From: Mycobacterium sp. KBS0706
GTDB lineage: Bacteria; Pseudomonadota; Alphaproteobacteria; DSM-16000; Inquilinaceae
Reading direction: 5' to 3'
Assembly: GCF_005938675.2 (NCBI RefSeq)
Contig: NZ_VCCH02000005.1
Span: 62,001 to 126,000, forward strand
Length of the DNA: 64,000 nucleotides
A model generated the notes under the pieces. The model was not told the DNA's origin and did not search any database. It saw only the letters and a program-made list of their open reading frames with translations. How positions within the stretch are numbered: position 1 is the stretch's first letter; every line of letters begins with the position of its first letter. Below, piece after piece: positions 1-10,515 of this stretch. Both the position numbers and the translations under genes were made by a program.

Positions 1-2182
<2,182 letters not shown>

Positions 2183-2332
2183 GCTTTCAATCTCCGTTCG
2201 GCGGGCACCGGATCCTGCACGCCCGGCCAGGTGGACTCCCAGGCCGCCCGGCCAAATGCGCGGCAAAGAGCAACTCTATACCCTTTCGACCTGTTTCCAA
2301 GGTGAGGTCAATTCGAAAACGGAGGCGCGAGG

Positions 2333-2713
2333 ATGTTCCCCTCCGCGAAAGATGTCAGGATCCTGGTCGTCGAGGATGAGTTCCTTGTCGCGCTGCTGAT
2401 CGAGGAAACGGTGCGGAATCTGGGCCATGAGGTGGCCGGCCCGGTCGGCGACCTGTCGGGCGCCCTACGCCTGGCCGAGACCGAGACGCTGTCGGCCGCC
2501 ATCCTCGACGTCCATCTGCAGCACGGCGAGCGTGTCTATCCGGTGGTCCAGGTCCTGCGCCGCCGCGGCATCCCGCTGGTGCTGACCACGGCCTATCAGG
2601 AGGCTGAAATCGACCCCGACTGCCTCGGGGAGATGCTGCTGCGCAAGCCGTTCGACCAGACGGATCTAGAGCGCTGCATCGACCGGCTGCTCCACATCGC
2701 TGCTCAGCCCTGA
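2333..2713 (+). CDS. Single-domain response regulator (receiver only)
   Basis: The 126-residue protein is a lone CheY-like receiver. The acidic pocket is E14-D15-E16, the predicted phospho-acceptor is D59 (AAILDVHL), the switch threonine region is TTAYQEA (85-91) and the conserved lysine is K105 (LLRKPF). There is no output domain. The ATG is preceded by GGAGG (2321-2325). The closest visible relative is the receiver 150 bases downstream, which shares GPVG, the VYPVV segment and the RKP motif. Placed divergently from the CheB/CheR hybrid, it probably receives phosphate from that protein's kinase part or acts in a phosphorelay; the partnership is inference. Confidence 0.9.
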   Translation: MFPSAKDVRILVVEDEFLVALLIEETVRNLGHEVAGPVGDLSGALRLAETETLSAAILDVHLQHGERVYPVVQVLRRRGIPLVLTTAYQEAEIDPDCLGEMLLRKPFDQTDLERCIDRLLHIAAQP

Positions 2714-2828
2714 CCAATCCAGAGACCGGCGCCAGGCAGGACGCTGTTATACTCATAGAATGCTATTTTTAACACGCGACTTCTTTCAAAATGATCATAT
2801 CTGCCCTACAATGGAGATAATAATATTG

Positions 2829-2846
2829 CGTTAACAAAGATTAACG
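2829..2846. promoter_or_regulatory. Dyad CGTTAA-N6-TTAACG upstream of second receiver
   Basis: A perfect 6-bp inverted repeat with a six-base spacer lies 20 bases before the ATG at 2866, in an A+T-rich stretch (2714-2865) that stands out from the G+C-rich surroundings. The stretch probably holds the promoter of the second receiver. Which regulator binds is unknown. Confidence 0.35.
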
Positions 2847-2865
2847 TCAGGCTGGAGAGCCGCAG

Positions 2866-3306
2866 ATGCCATTTGGGATGCCCTTCGCAGAGCCTGGAAC
2901 GGATGTCGCCTCCACCTCCGTGTTCAGCCGGGCCCGCCCGCTCCGCCGCGACGGTGCGCCGAAGCGGATCCTGATCGTCGAGGACGAATTGCTGCTGGCC
3001 GGGGATGTGGCGCAGGCGGTCCTTGCCATGGGGCTGGACCCGGTCGGCCCGGTCGGGACGCTGGAGGCGGCGATCGGGCTGGCCGAGACCCAGCGGCTCG
3101 ACGGCGCGCTGCTCGACGTGCGGCTGCGCCGCGGGATGCGGGTCTATCCGGTGGTCGAGATCCTGTGGCAGCGGCGGATCCCGTTCTGCTTCATGACCGC
3201 CTGCACCGACCTGCAGATCGAGCACATGCCGGCCCAGGCCGTGCTGCGCAAGCCGGTGTCCCCGCCCGCCCTGCTGGAAGCGGTGCAGGCGCTGCTCGAC
3301 GGGTGA
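2866..3306 (+). CDS. Single-domain response regulator with N-terminal extension
   Basis: The 146-residue protein has about 33 unassigned N-terminal residues followed by a receiver: acidic pocket E39-D40-E41, phospho-acceptor D84 (GALLDVRL), MTACTD (110-115) and K129 (LRKPVS). No output domain is present. It is a paralogue of the receiver at 2333-2713 and probably arose by tandem duplication, but it is expressed from its own A+T-rich upstream region rather than being coupled to the first. The N-terminal extension could be an artefact if translation starts later; no better Shine-Dalgarno was seen. Confidence 0.87.
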   Translation: MPFGMPFAEPGTDVASTSVFSRARPLRRDGAPKRILIVEDELLLAGDVAQAVLAMGLDPVGPVGTLEAAIGLAETQRLDGALLDVRLRRGMRVYPVVEILWQRRIPFCFMTACTDLQIEHMPAQAVLRKPVSPPALLEAVQALLDG

Positions 3307-3905
3307 CGGCCTGCCGCCTGGCTGACGGCCGCGGGCGAGGAATGGAAAGCGCTCTGCCCGGTTCGGAGCTGCGTATTGCCTCTCCCGCTTGCGAGACCTT
3401 TCAAAATAGCTGGGACCCAACTTCTTATAGTCCCCCCTCCCCTTGCGGGAGGGGGCGAGGGGTCTGCGCGCGTCCGCGCGCGAATGGGCAGGGGACAGGC
3501 TTCGCCGCCGAGGACAGATCATCAGGTTTCAGGCCAGTTCTGGCGTCGAAAACCCCCTCCCCCTACCCCCCTCCCGCAAGGGGAGCTACGGCATCTACAC
3601 ATCGATCGGCGACATCGACGGCGGGCTGACGAACAGATTGCCTCTCCCGCTTGCGGGAGAGGTCGGACATCCGAAGGATGTCCGGGTGAGGGGATCGCAG
3701 TCTCGCCGAGAGCACAGCTTTGCCGCGAGCGAGCATGGATCTGCCCGGTTCTGAAACGCCGATCCCGATGTCACGGCCGAGCCGCCCTCACCCGGTCTCG
3801 CTGCGCGAGCCCGACCTCTCCCGCAAGCGGGAGAGGCAATCCGATGACGCCGGGCAGATGTGTATATGCCCTAGCGCAAGGGGAGGGGGGGACTCATTTG
3901 CTCTG
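3307..3905. repeat. Gene-free region filled with palindromic repeat modules
   Basis: No credible gene is present between the receiver and the cyclase. The stretch holds several G+C-rich palindromic modules: a CCCCTCCCC-type hairpin near 3427-3470, a CGCGCG-rich segment around 3465-3487 that recurs in reverse orientation near 44440-44465, another C-rich module around 3550-3592, and the composite element 3638-3839. Open frames crossing it are by-products of composition. Confidence 0.75.
3638..3839. repeat. Composite palindromic element, 202 bp
   Basis: The element starts TTGCCTCTCCCGC and ends with its exact complement GCGGGAGAGGCAA. Inside the left end lie an outer hairpin (CTCTCCCGC-TTG-CGGGAGAG), a second hairpin (GACATCC-GAA-GGATGTC) and GGGTGAGGGG. 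The right end mirrors this: CCCTCACCC, a hairpin around GGTCTCGC, and the outer hairpin. The same ends and module order occur in the copy at 39084-39218, which lies inside a coding sequence. This is a mobile-looking paired-palindrome repeat with no coding capacity. Confidence 0.8.
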
Positions 3906-5315
3906 TCAGGGAATCTCGTACAGCGTCACCTCGGCCTCGATGCCGCGCAGCGTGTGGCGCTGGGCGACCGGCTCGAGGCCGCTGGCCTGCAGCAGCCTGG
4001 CGGTGTCGGAATCCGTCACCACCGGTTCCGTGGCGAAGATGGCGCGGGAATTCACCAGGGCCTGCACCCGGGCGGCGATGTTGACGGTCTGGCCGAAATA
4101 ATCCTGCCGCTCGTTGAGCGCGACCGCGAGGCACGGCCCCTCATGGATGCCGATCTTGAGCACCAGATCCTCGCTCGCATGCGTATCGTTCAGGCGGCCC
4201 ATGGCGTCGCGCATGCGCAGCGCGGCGGCCACGGCACGGTCGGGCGTCGGGAAGGTGGCCATCACGGCATCGCCGATGGTCTTGACCACGGCCCCGGCCT
4301 CGGCCGCGACGATCTCGTGCAGCACCCGGAAATGGGCGCGCACCAGGTCGAACGCCGCCAGGTCGCCGACCCGCTCATAGAGGGCAGTCGACCCTTTGAG
4401 GTCGGTGAACAGGAAGGTCATGCTGGTGATCTTGAGCCGCTGGTCGACATCGAGCGTGTCGGTCCGGTAGATGTCGCGGAAGGTCTGGTTGGTGAGCAGG
4501 CGCTGGGCCGTCAGGAACGGCTTGCGCCGGCCGAGCAGGTCGTGCAGCGCATGCCCGGCGATCCACATCCCGGCCAGCACCCGGCGATTGGTGCGGTTCT
4601 CGACCGAGAGGCGCAGCGGCCCGGGCCGCAGCGTCAGGGTCTCGTTCAGCCGGTGCAGCGGGTCGATGATGAAGGTCAGCGACTGGCGGTCGCGCGTCGG
4701 CTCGCCCTTGACGTCGATGAACTGCGTCGCATGGCTGACCGGGTCGAAGGCGATCAGGAACTCCGCCGGGAGCTGCAGCGACAGCAGCGCCTTCTCGCCG
4801 GGCGGCAGCTCGACGAAGTCGAGGGTGATGTCCTCGATCAGCTGCTCGAAATTCGGCGGCAGGTCGACGCCGGAGCCCCAGAACACCTGGCGGCAATATT
4901 CCACCGGCGGCAGCGAATCGGGGTCATGGGCGCCGATCCGCCGCACCCGCGGGCTGACGGTGAAGGTCACCTCGACCATCTCGTCGAGCGTCGGCTCGTA
5001 GCCGGCGGCGCAGAGGCCGCAATGATATTCGGCGCGATCCAGGGTCTTCAGCGTGGCGCCGGCGTCGAGGACGCCGCCGCAGCCGGGGCAGAGCACGTTC
5101 CAGGACATCTCGAACAGCCCGAGGCGCGCGGCGTGCAGGAACACCGCGATGGCGCGTTCGACATCGATTCCGGTCTCGGCCGCGAAGTCGAAGACATTGA
5201 CGCGGCTGAGCGCGCGGTCCGGCCCGTCCCGCACCAGCCGCTCCACCGCCGCCACGGCCTCGCTATCGGCAAGCTGCCGCAGGGCCGCGAACAGAGGCTG
5301 GGTTTCGCTCATCAT
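3906..5315 (-). CDS. Adenylate/guanylate cyclase domain protein (class III)
   Basis: The C-terminal third of this 469-residue protein is a class III nucleotide cyclase: TFLFTDLKGSTALYERVGD opens the catalytic domain with its metal-binding aspartates, and VVKTIGDAVMATF carries the second one; IGIHEGP and NIAARVQ follow. The N-terminal 320 residues lack membrane spans and resemble the DUF5939-type region found before such cyclases. A CPGCGG...CGLC pair (about residues 75-100) could be a zinc ribbon. It should make cAMP or cGMP in the cytosol; substrate choice was not decided. It is a single gene, separated from its neighbours by repeats on one side and an A+T-rich gene on the other. ATG codons at 5315 and 5312 are equally possible starts. 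Confidence 0.9.
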   Translation of the reverse strand: MMSETQPLFAALRQLADSEAVAAVERLVRDGPDRALSRVNVFDFAAETGIDVERAIAVFLHAARLGLFEMSWNVLCPGCGGVLDAGATLKTLDRAEYHCGLCAAGYEPTLDEMVEVTFTVSPRVRRIGAHDPDSLPPVEYCRQVFWGSGVDLPPNFEQLIEDITLDFVELPPGEKALLSLQLPAEFLIAFDPVSHATQFIDVKGEPTRDRQSLTFIIDPLHRLNETLTLRPGPLRLSVENRTNRRVLAGMWIAGHALHDLLGRRKPFLTAQRLLTNQTFRDIYRTDTLDVDQRLKITSMTFLFTDLKGSTALYERVGDLAAFDLVRAHFRVLHEIVAAEAGAVVKTIGDAVMATFPTPDRAVAAALRMRDAMGRLNDTHASEDLVLKIGIHEGPCLAVALNERQDYFGQTVNIAARVQALVNSRAIFATEPVVTDSDTARLLQASGLEPVAQRHTLRGIEAEVTLYEIP

Positions 5316-5592
5316 ACGATTTTACACCAAAATCGAACAAGACGCTAAGGCGATGGTGGAGCGCTGTAAAAGGCCGATTGCGCAGTCCGCGCATCTTCGG
5401 TACGCCGCAGGTCCACTGCTTGCGGCACCTATCGGCTATCGACCCGAAGCGGTCCATCAGTGGGGCCTGGCATCCAGCCCCTAGCGCGACGGCAAGCTGT
5501 GATGACAACATGCTCACCTGTAGGCGACATGCCGAGCGCATTCTGATCGGTGTTGCGATTGGAATGCGTGAATTCTTATAAGGGAGGCAAAC

Positions 5593-6132
5593 ATGCCTGA
5601 ATGGCTCCCAAGCATCTTTGTCTGGATAAACGATGATCATATTTGGCTACAAACAATCTCTATCATAATCACCATTATAGGCCTTCCACTTCTTGGTCTG
5701 CAACTTCGGAATTCATCGATACAAGAAGAACGGATTGAAAATACAACAAAAGCACAATTATTATTGGAATTACGCGCAATAACTCACAATTATCAGAATG
5801 TGCATTGTAATTTGCGACCTCATGGCTTGTGGAGCAAATCCATATATCTCCCAAACACCGTCGAAGATTGGTGCTTAGTCGAGACATACATGGGCGTATT
5901 CGAGCATGTTGAAGGGCTTATCGAAAAAGATCTTATTTCAATCGACGAGTTCCGTGACTTATTTCAATATAGATTGCACAACCTATTATCAAATCCACGG
6001 ATAGTTAAATATAAATTGATGGATGAAAAAGATGGATGGGTACGTTTCTTGAATCTTATAAAACGCTTAGAAATACAACTACCGCCTACTCAGTCGAATT
6101 TGCCACCATTTTTTGCACCTGTGCGGGATTGA
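5593..6132 (+). CDS. A+T-rich hypothetical membrane protein
   Basis: The 179-residue protein is not recognised. It has one clear hydrophobic helix (about residues 19-37, rich in Ile/Leu) after a short N-terminus, then a charged helical cytosolic or periplasmic part. Layout recalls small membrane-anchored proteins of unknown function with a long helix after the span. The start has GGGAGG eleven to six bases upstream. The gene is strikingly A+T-rich (roughly 38% G+C by eye) in a 70% G+C neighbourhood, with many ATA, AAT and TTA codons, so recent horizontal acquisition is likely. The 277 bases upstream (5316-5592) hold no gene; no transposase was found beside it. Confidence 0.75.
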   Translation: MPEWLPSIFVWINDDHIWLQTISIIITIIGLPLLGLQLRNSSIQEERIENTTKAQLLLELRAITHNYQNVHCNLRPHGLWSKSIYLPNTVEDWCLVETYMGVFEHVEGLIEKDLISIDEFRDLFQYRLHNLLSNPRIVKYKLMDEKDGWVRFLNLIKRLEIQLPPTQSNLPPFFAPVRD

Positions 6133-6225
6133 CGCACTCCGATCTGGCAGGAGATGGACTTCCGTTCCCCCTCTTACGCAGACTTCGCCAACTTTCCCAG
6201 ACCGCCCCAGAGGCCCGCCTGTCCC

Positions 6226-6936
6226 TCACCCGTGATGCGCGTACAGCACCGCAGACCGGTCGAGGTGGCGGATCATCGCCGCCTCGGCCGAGTCCGGGTC
6301 GTGGCGGCGGATGTGATCGAGGATCTCGCGGTGCTCGGCCAAGGTGACGTTCTGCTTGCCGGTCCAGATCAGCATCTCGGTGTGGTATTCGCGCAGCCAG
6401 CCCAGCATGGCCTCGCTGACTGCCTCGAAGATCGGGTTGCCCGAAATCGCCGCGATCCGGCTGTGGAAGCGCATGTCGGCGGCGATGAAGCCGGCCGGGT
6501 CGTCGACCTTGCCGCTCTGCTCCCGCAGCGTCTCCTCCAGCCGCGCGACATCCTCGGCCGTCGCCTTCTCCGCCGCCTCGCGCACCATGCCGCGCTCGAA
6601 GAATCGACGTGCCTGCTTCAGATGCTCGAGGCTGTCCGGCGAGGCGGAGAGCAGGAACTGGGCGGAGAGGTCGACCTGCTGGAACAGCGACTTCGCCGTC
6701 AGCTGCCGCACCCGGGCGCGCTCGCCATGGCTGATGGTGATCAGACCCATATTGGCCAGGGCCTGCATCGCCTCGCGGATCGCCGGGCGGCCGACGCCGA
6801 AGCGGTCCATCAGGTCGCGCTCCGACGGCATGGCGTCGCCCGGCGCCAGCTCGCCGCGGGTGATCATCGACCGGAGGCGATCGAAGACCTCGTGCCACAG
6901 CTTGCGGCGGACGATGGGTTCGGCCGAATCCCGCAC
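6226..6936 (-). CDS. FadR/GntR-family regulator, NanR-like
   Basis: The 236-residue protein has an N-terminal winged helix (MPSERDLMDRFGVGRPAIREAM, about residues 36-58) and a C-terminal all-helical FCD ligand domain with the metal-binding His/Asp pattern (DMRFHSRI, HREILDHIRRHD). Segments such as HGERARV, RFFERGMVREAA and IRRHDPD match the NanR branch of the FadR subfamily. GTG start at 6936 has AGGAG nine bases upstream. It is divergent from the tartrate/malate-type dehydrogenase gene, its most likely target. The NanR likeness also recalls the nanE/nanK operon 3.6 kb away, but the ligand is unproven. Confidence 0.88.
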   Translation of the reverse strand: MRDSAEPIVRRKLWHEVFDRLRSMITRGELAPGDAMPSERDLMDRFGVGRPAIREAMQALANMGLITISHGERARVRQLTAKSLFQQVDLSAQFLLSASPDSLEHLKQARRFFERGMVREAAEKATAEDVARLEETLREQSGKVDDPAGFIAADMRFHSRIAAISGNPIFEAVSEAMLGWLREYHTEMLIWTGKQNVTLAEHREILDHIRRHDPDSAEAAMIRHLDRSAVLYAHHG

Positions 6937-6974
6937 CAGAAGAGCTCCTGCCTGGGCCGCCCTGCGGCCGATGG

Positions 6975-6992
6975 GATGATGATCATACCATC
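6975..6992. promoter_or_regulatory. Possible GntR operator in divergent intergenic region
   Basis: GATGATGATCATACCATC lies about 40 bases before the regulator start and 110 before the dehydrogenase start. Read on the reverse strand it contains GGTATG, close to the GGTATA hexamer bound by NanR proteins, and it has the T-GGT half-site style of FadR-family operators. Weak evidence, based on position and shape only. Confidence 0.3.
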
Positions 6993-7103
6993 GAAACGGC
7001 CCGCCGGCATCGTCGGCCGCGTCGCCCTGTCACCCCTGGTTGCACTGGCCGCGGAGCGCCCGCCGGGGCAAGGATAGCGCACCCGGAGCCTGGAGACCCG
7101 CCC

Positions 7104-8177
7104 ATGCGCGAACACGCGATCGCCGCCATCCCCGCCGACGGCATCGGCCCCGAGGTGATCGGGGCCGGCATCAGGGTGCTGGAGGCGCTGCAGCATCGGC
7201 TCGGCGATGTCCGCTTCACGGTCACCAGCTTCGACTGGGGCTCGGACTACTACAAGCGGCACGGCGCGATGATGCCGACGGACGGGCTGGCGGTGCTGAA
7301 GCCGTTCGACGCGATCTATTTCGGCGCCGTCGGCGCGCCCGACGTGCCGGACCACGTCACGCTGTGGGGGCTGCGGCTGCCGATCTGCCAGGGCTTCGAC
7401 CAATACGCCAATGTCCGGCCGACGCGGATCCTGCCCGGCATCACCTCGCCGCTGCGCCATGCCGGGCCCGGCGACCTGGACTGGGTGATCGTGCGCGAGA
7501 ACTCCGAGGGCGAGTATTCCGGCCATGGCGGCCGCGCCCATCGCGGCCTGCCGGAGGAGGTCGGCACCGAGGTCGCGATCTTCACCCGGGTCGGGGTCAG
7601 CCGGATCATGCGCTACGCCTTCCGGCTGGCGCAGGCGCGGCCGCGCAAGCTGCTGACCGTCGTCACCAAGTCGAACGCCCAGCGCCACGGCATGGTGATG
7701 TGGGACGAGATCGCCGCCGAGGTGGCGCGGGAGTTCCCGGACGTGACGTGGGACAAGATGCTGGTCGACGCCATGACGGTGCGGATGACGCTGAAGCCGC
7801 AGAGCATCGACACCGTGGTCGCCACCAACCTGCATGCCGACATCCTGTCCGACCTGGCCGGGGCGCTGGCCGGCAGCCTGGGGGTGGCGCCGACCGCCAA
7901 TATCGACCCGGAGCGGCGCTTCCCGTCGATGTTCGAGCCGATCCACGGCTCGGCCTTCGACATCACCGGCAAGGGCATCGCCAACCCGGTGGCCAGCTTC
8001 TGGACCGCAGCGCAGATGCTGGAGCATCTCGGCGAGGCCGAGGCGGCCGGGCGGCTGATGCGCGCCGTCGAGCAGGTGACCGCGGCCGGGATCCTGACGC
8101 CGGATGTCGGCGGCACCGCGACGACGCAGCAGGTCACCAACGCGGTGATCGACGCGATCTACAGCTCGAACGTCTAG
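7104..8177 (+). CDS. Tartrate dehydrogenase / D-malate dehydrogenase family protein
   Basis: The 357-residue protein belongs to the isocitrate/isopropylmalate dehydrogenase superfamily. It shows the N-terminal IPADGIGPEVI, the substrate loop VRENSEGEYSGHGG characteristic of the TtuC/DmlA (tartrate/D-malate dehydrogenase, decarboxylating) branch, the catalytic lysine region VTKSNAQRHG, DKMLVDAMTVRM and DILSDLAGALAGSLGVAPTANI with metal-binding aspartates, and FEPIHGSAFDITGKG. Length is normal. It oxidises D-malate or tartrate with NAD(+) and Mn(2+)/Mg(2+) in the cytosol. It is divergent from a NanR-like GntR regulator. Its last four bases overlap the convergent AraC gene. It could act on 3-isopropylmalate, but the substrate loop argues against that. 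Confidence 0.92.
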   Translation: MREHAIAAIPADGIGPEVIGAGIRVLEALQHRLGDVRFTVTSFDWGSDYYKRHGAMMPTDGLAVLKPFDAIYFGAVGAPDVPDHVTLWGLRLPICQGFDQYANVRPTRILPGITSPLRHAGPGDLDWVIVRENSEGEYSGHGGRAHRGLPEEVGTEVAIFTRVGVSRIMRYAFRLAQARPRKLLTVVTKSNAQRHGMVMWDEIAAEVAREFPDVTWDKMLVDAMTVRMTLKPQSIDTVVATNLHADILSDLAGALAGSLGVAPTANIDPERRFPSMFEPIHGSAFDITGKGIANPVASFWTAAQMLEHLGEAEAAGRLMRAVEQVTAAGILTPDVGGTATTQQVTNAVIDAIYSSNV

Positions 8178-9205
8178 ACGTTGGCGGCGGCGTCGCCGCC
8201 CAGGGTGGCCGGGGCGGCGCGGACAGCGCCGGGCGGCCGGCCGATCACCCGCTTGAAGGCCCGGCTGAACGCGGCCTGCGAGCCGTAGCCCAGGCGGTGG
8301 GCCGCGGCCTCGATCGGCATCCGGTCGCGGCCGATCCATTGCGCGGCCAGGCGCATGCGCAGGTCGGCGACGTAGCGCAGCGGCGTCAGGCCGGTGACCG
8401 CCAGGAAGCGTTCGGCGAAGACCGAACGCGAGGCGCCCATCTCCGCCGCCAGCTCGGCCACCGTCCAGTCGCGGCCGGGGTCGCGGTGCATGGCGGCGAT
8501 GACGCGGCCGAGGCGCGGGTCGCGCAGCGCCTCGATCCAGCCCTTGGCGTCGCCGCAGCCGCATTCGACCCAGCCGCGGACGATGGAGGCGGAGACGACA
8601 TCGGCCAGCCGCGCCAGGATCGCGGCGAAGCCGGCGCGCTCGTCGCAGGCCTCGCGCGCCATGGCCTCCAGCATCGGCAGGATCTCGGGGTAGCGGTTCA
8701 GCAGCGTGCCGACCAGCATCACCTCCGGCATCAGCGCCACCAGCGGGTGCATGCCGCCGAGGTCGAACTCCATGCAGCCGCTGAAGATCAGCGCGCCGGA
8801 GCCCGGCTCGCAGCCCTCCGGACAGGCACGGATGATGCGGACGCTCTGGCACAGCGTCTCGCCCTCGAAGCTGGAGATGTCGCGACTGTCCTGGTCGGGC
8901 GCGGACAGCATCTCGTGCGGGCCGCCGCGCGGCAGCAGCACCGCATCGCCGGAGTTGAGGGTGTGCATCGTCCCGTCGGCGGTGCGCAGCACCACCGGGC
9001 CGCGGGCGACGAAGTGGAACTGGGCCCGGCCGGCGATGGTGCCGAAGCCGATGCCGAAGGGCGGCGCGATGGCGATCCGGCGGTAATGCACGCCGAACAG
9101 GCGCATGCCCAGCAGCAACTCGCTGACCAGGTCGCCGGCTGGCCGCGGCGGGGGCGGCCGGGGCACCGGCTGTTCGGATCGCGATTCGGACGGACGATCA
9201 AACAT
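8174..9205 (-). CDS. AraC-family regulator with cupin ligand domain
   Basis: From the ATG at 9205 the product is 343 residues. Residues about 30-215 form a Cupin_6-type AraC ligand domain (GIGFGTIAGRAQFHFVARG, LNSGDAVLLPRGGPHEML), and the last 100 residues a double helix-turn-helix (DWTVAELAAEMGASRSVFAERF; AAHRLGYGSQAAFSRAFKR). The frame stays open further upstream into the neighbour, but that is antisense to the MFS gene. A GTG start about 30 codons later (before SELLLGM) is also possible. Divergent placement indicates that it controls the MFS exporter, as is usual for this class. Confidence 0.88.
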   Translation of the reverse strand: MFDRPSESRSEQPVPRPPPPRPAGDLVSELLLGMRLFGVHYRRIAIAPPFGIGFGTIAGRAQFHFVARGPVVLRTADGTMHTLNSGDAVLLPRGGPHEMLSAPDQDSRDISSFEGETLCQSVRIIRACPEGCEPGSGALIFSGCMEFDLGGMHPLVALMPEVMLVGTLLNRYPEILPMLEAMAREACDERAGFAAILARLADVVSASIVRGWVECGCGDAKGWIEALRDPRLGRVIAAMHRDPGRDWTVAELAAEMGASRSVFAERFLAVTGLTPLRYVADLRMRLAAQWIGRDRMPIEAAAHRLGYGSQAAFSRAFKRVIGRPPGAVRAAPATLGGDAAANV

Positions 9206-9232
9206 TCCGGAGTGTCTGACATGGATCGTCCG
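9191..9232. promoter_or_regulatory. 9-bp inverted repeat between AraC and MFS genes
   Basis: CGGACGATC (9191-9199) and GATCGTCCG (9224-9232) are perfect inverted copies, 24 bases apart, between the divergent AraC and MFS starts. The left arm lies in the first codons of the AraC gene, so the site could serve autorepression as well as exporter control. Its role as operator is inferred. Confidence 0.4.
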
Positions 9233-9294
9233 AAGAGTCCATCCTACCTTCTGCTGCACTGCATCAAAACCTCTCTCTTCAAAGGATGGTCCCC

Positions 9295-10500
9295 ATGATC
9301 GAGGGAACACAGCGGACGGGCGCGGCGCCGGCGCGGGAGGAGCCGGCCTGGGGCGCGGTCGTCTCGATGACGCTCGGCGTGTTCGGGCTGGTGACGGCGG
9401 AGTTCCTGCCGGCCAGCCTGCTGACGCCGATGGCGGCGGATCTCGGCGTGACCGAGGGCTTGGCCGGCCAGGCGGTGACCGCGACCGCGGTGGTGGCGCT
9501 GGTGACCAGCCTGCTGGTCTCGACCGTGACCCGGCGGATCGATCGGCGCCATGTGCTGCTGGCCTTCTCGATCCTGCTGACGGTGTCGAACCTGCTGGTC
9601 GCCTTCGCCCCCGGCCTGCCGGCGCTGCTGCTGGCGCGGGTGCTGCTGGGCGTGGCGCTGGGCGGCTTCTGGACCATGGCGGCGGCGACGGTGATGCGGC
9701 TGGTGCCCGACGCACTGATCCCCCGCGCCCTGTCGCTGCTGTTCAGCGGCGTCTCGGCCGCGACCGTCGCCGCCGCGCCGCTGGGCAGCTATTTCGGCGA
9801 CATCATCGGCTGGCGCGGCGTATTCCTGATCGCCGCCGTGCTGGGGCTGCTGGCGCTGGCCGTGCAGGTCGCGACGCTGCCGCGCATGGCGCCGAACACG
9901 CGGACCAGCCTGCGCACCCTGGTCGAGGTGCTGGCCCGGCCGCAGGTCGGCTTCGGCATGCTGGCCGTGCTGCTGGTGTTCACCGGGCACTTCGCCTTCT
10001 TCACCTATATCCGGCCGTTCCTGGAGACCGTGACCGGCGTCGGCATCACCGGCGTGTCCGGCATCCTGCTGGGCTTCGGCATCGCCAATTTCCTGGGCAC
10101 CTTCCTGGGCGGCTTCCTGCTCGAGCGCAGCATGCGGCTGACCATGATGCTGATGCCGCTGACCATGGGCATCCTCGGCCTCGGCCTGGTGGCGGTGGGC
10201 GGCGGCGCGCCGGTGGCGAACACGGCGATGGTGGCACTGTGGGGCGTGGCCTTCGGTGCGGTGCCGGTGGCCTGGTCGACCTGGCTGACCCGCACCGTCC
10301 CCGACGAGGCGGAGAGCGCCGGCGGCCTGCTGGTGGCGGCGGTGCAGCTGGCGATCGCCACAGGCGCCGCGGCCGGCGGCGCGATCTTCGACGTCAGCGG
10401 TGCGCTGGGCGTGTTCACCGGCGCCGGCTTCGTGCTGCTGCTGGCCGCGGCGATGATCGTGCTCGGCATCCGGCCGCGGACGGCGACGGCGGCGGCCTGA
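9295..10500 (+). CDS. MFS exporter, DHA1 / NepI-AraJ type
   Basis: The product has 401 residues and twelve predicted hydrophobic segments. It has the family motif A-like loop between helices 2 and 3 (VSTVTRRIDRRHVLL), LGVALGGFWTMAAATVMRLVP in helix 4-5, and an LGSYFGDIIGWRGVF loop typical of DHA1 drug/nucleoside/sugar exporters. It should be a proton-driven efflux protein in the inner membrane. The ATG at 9295 is chosen because AAAGGA (9281-9286) sits eight bases before it; the ATG at 9286 overlaps that signal. Divergent from the AraC regulator, it is probably induced by the compound that the regulator senses. The substrate is not visible from sequence. Confidence 0.88.
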   Translation: MIEGTQRTGAAPAREEPAWGAVVSMTLGVFGLVTAEFLPASLLTPMAADLGVTEGLAGQAVTATAVVALVTSLLVSTVTRRIDRRHVLLAFSILLTVSNLLVAFAPGLPALLLARVLLGVALGGFWTMAAATVMRLVPDALIPRALSLLFSGVSAATVAAAPLGSYFGDIIGWRGVFLIAAVLGLLALAVQVATLPRMAPNTRTSLRTLVEVLARPQVGFGMLAVLLVFTGHFAFFTYIRPFLETVTGVGITGVSGILLGFGIANFLGTFLGGFLLERSMRLTMMLMPLTMGILGLGLVAVGGGAPVANTAMVALWGVAFGAVPVAWSTWLTRTVPDEAESAGGLLVAAVQLAIATGAAAGGAIFDVSGALGVFTGAGFVLLLAAAMIVLGIRPRTATAAA

Positions 10501-10515
10501 CGATAGCGGGGCTGG

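Noticed and set aside
3307..3905. Possible CRISPR or IS remnant in the repeat-rich region
   Set aside because: Repeats are palindromic and irregularly spaced with no unique spacers; no transposase was found.
5316..5592. Short frames before the A+T-rich gene, possibly a transposase remnant
   Set aside because: No DDE or other transposase motif and no terminal repeats could be seen.
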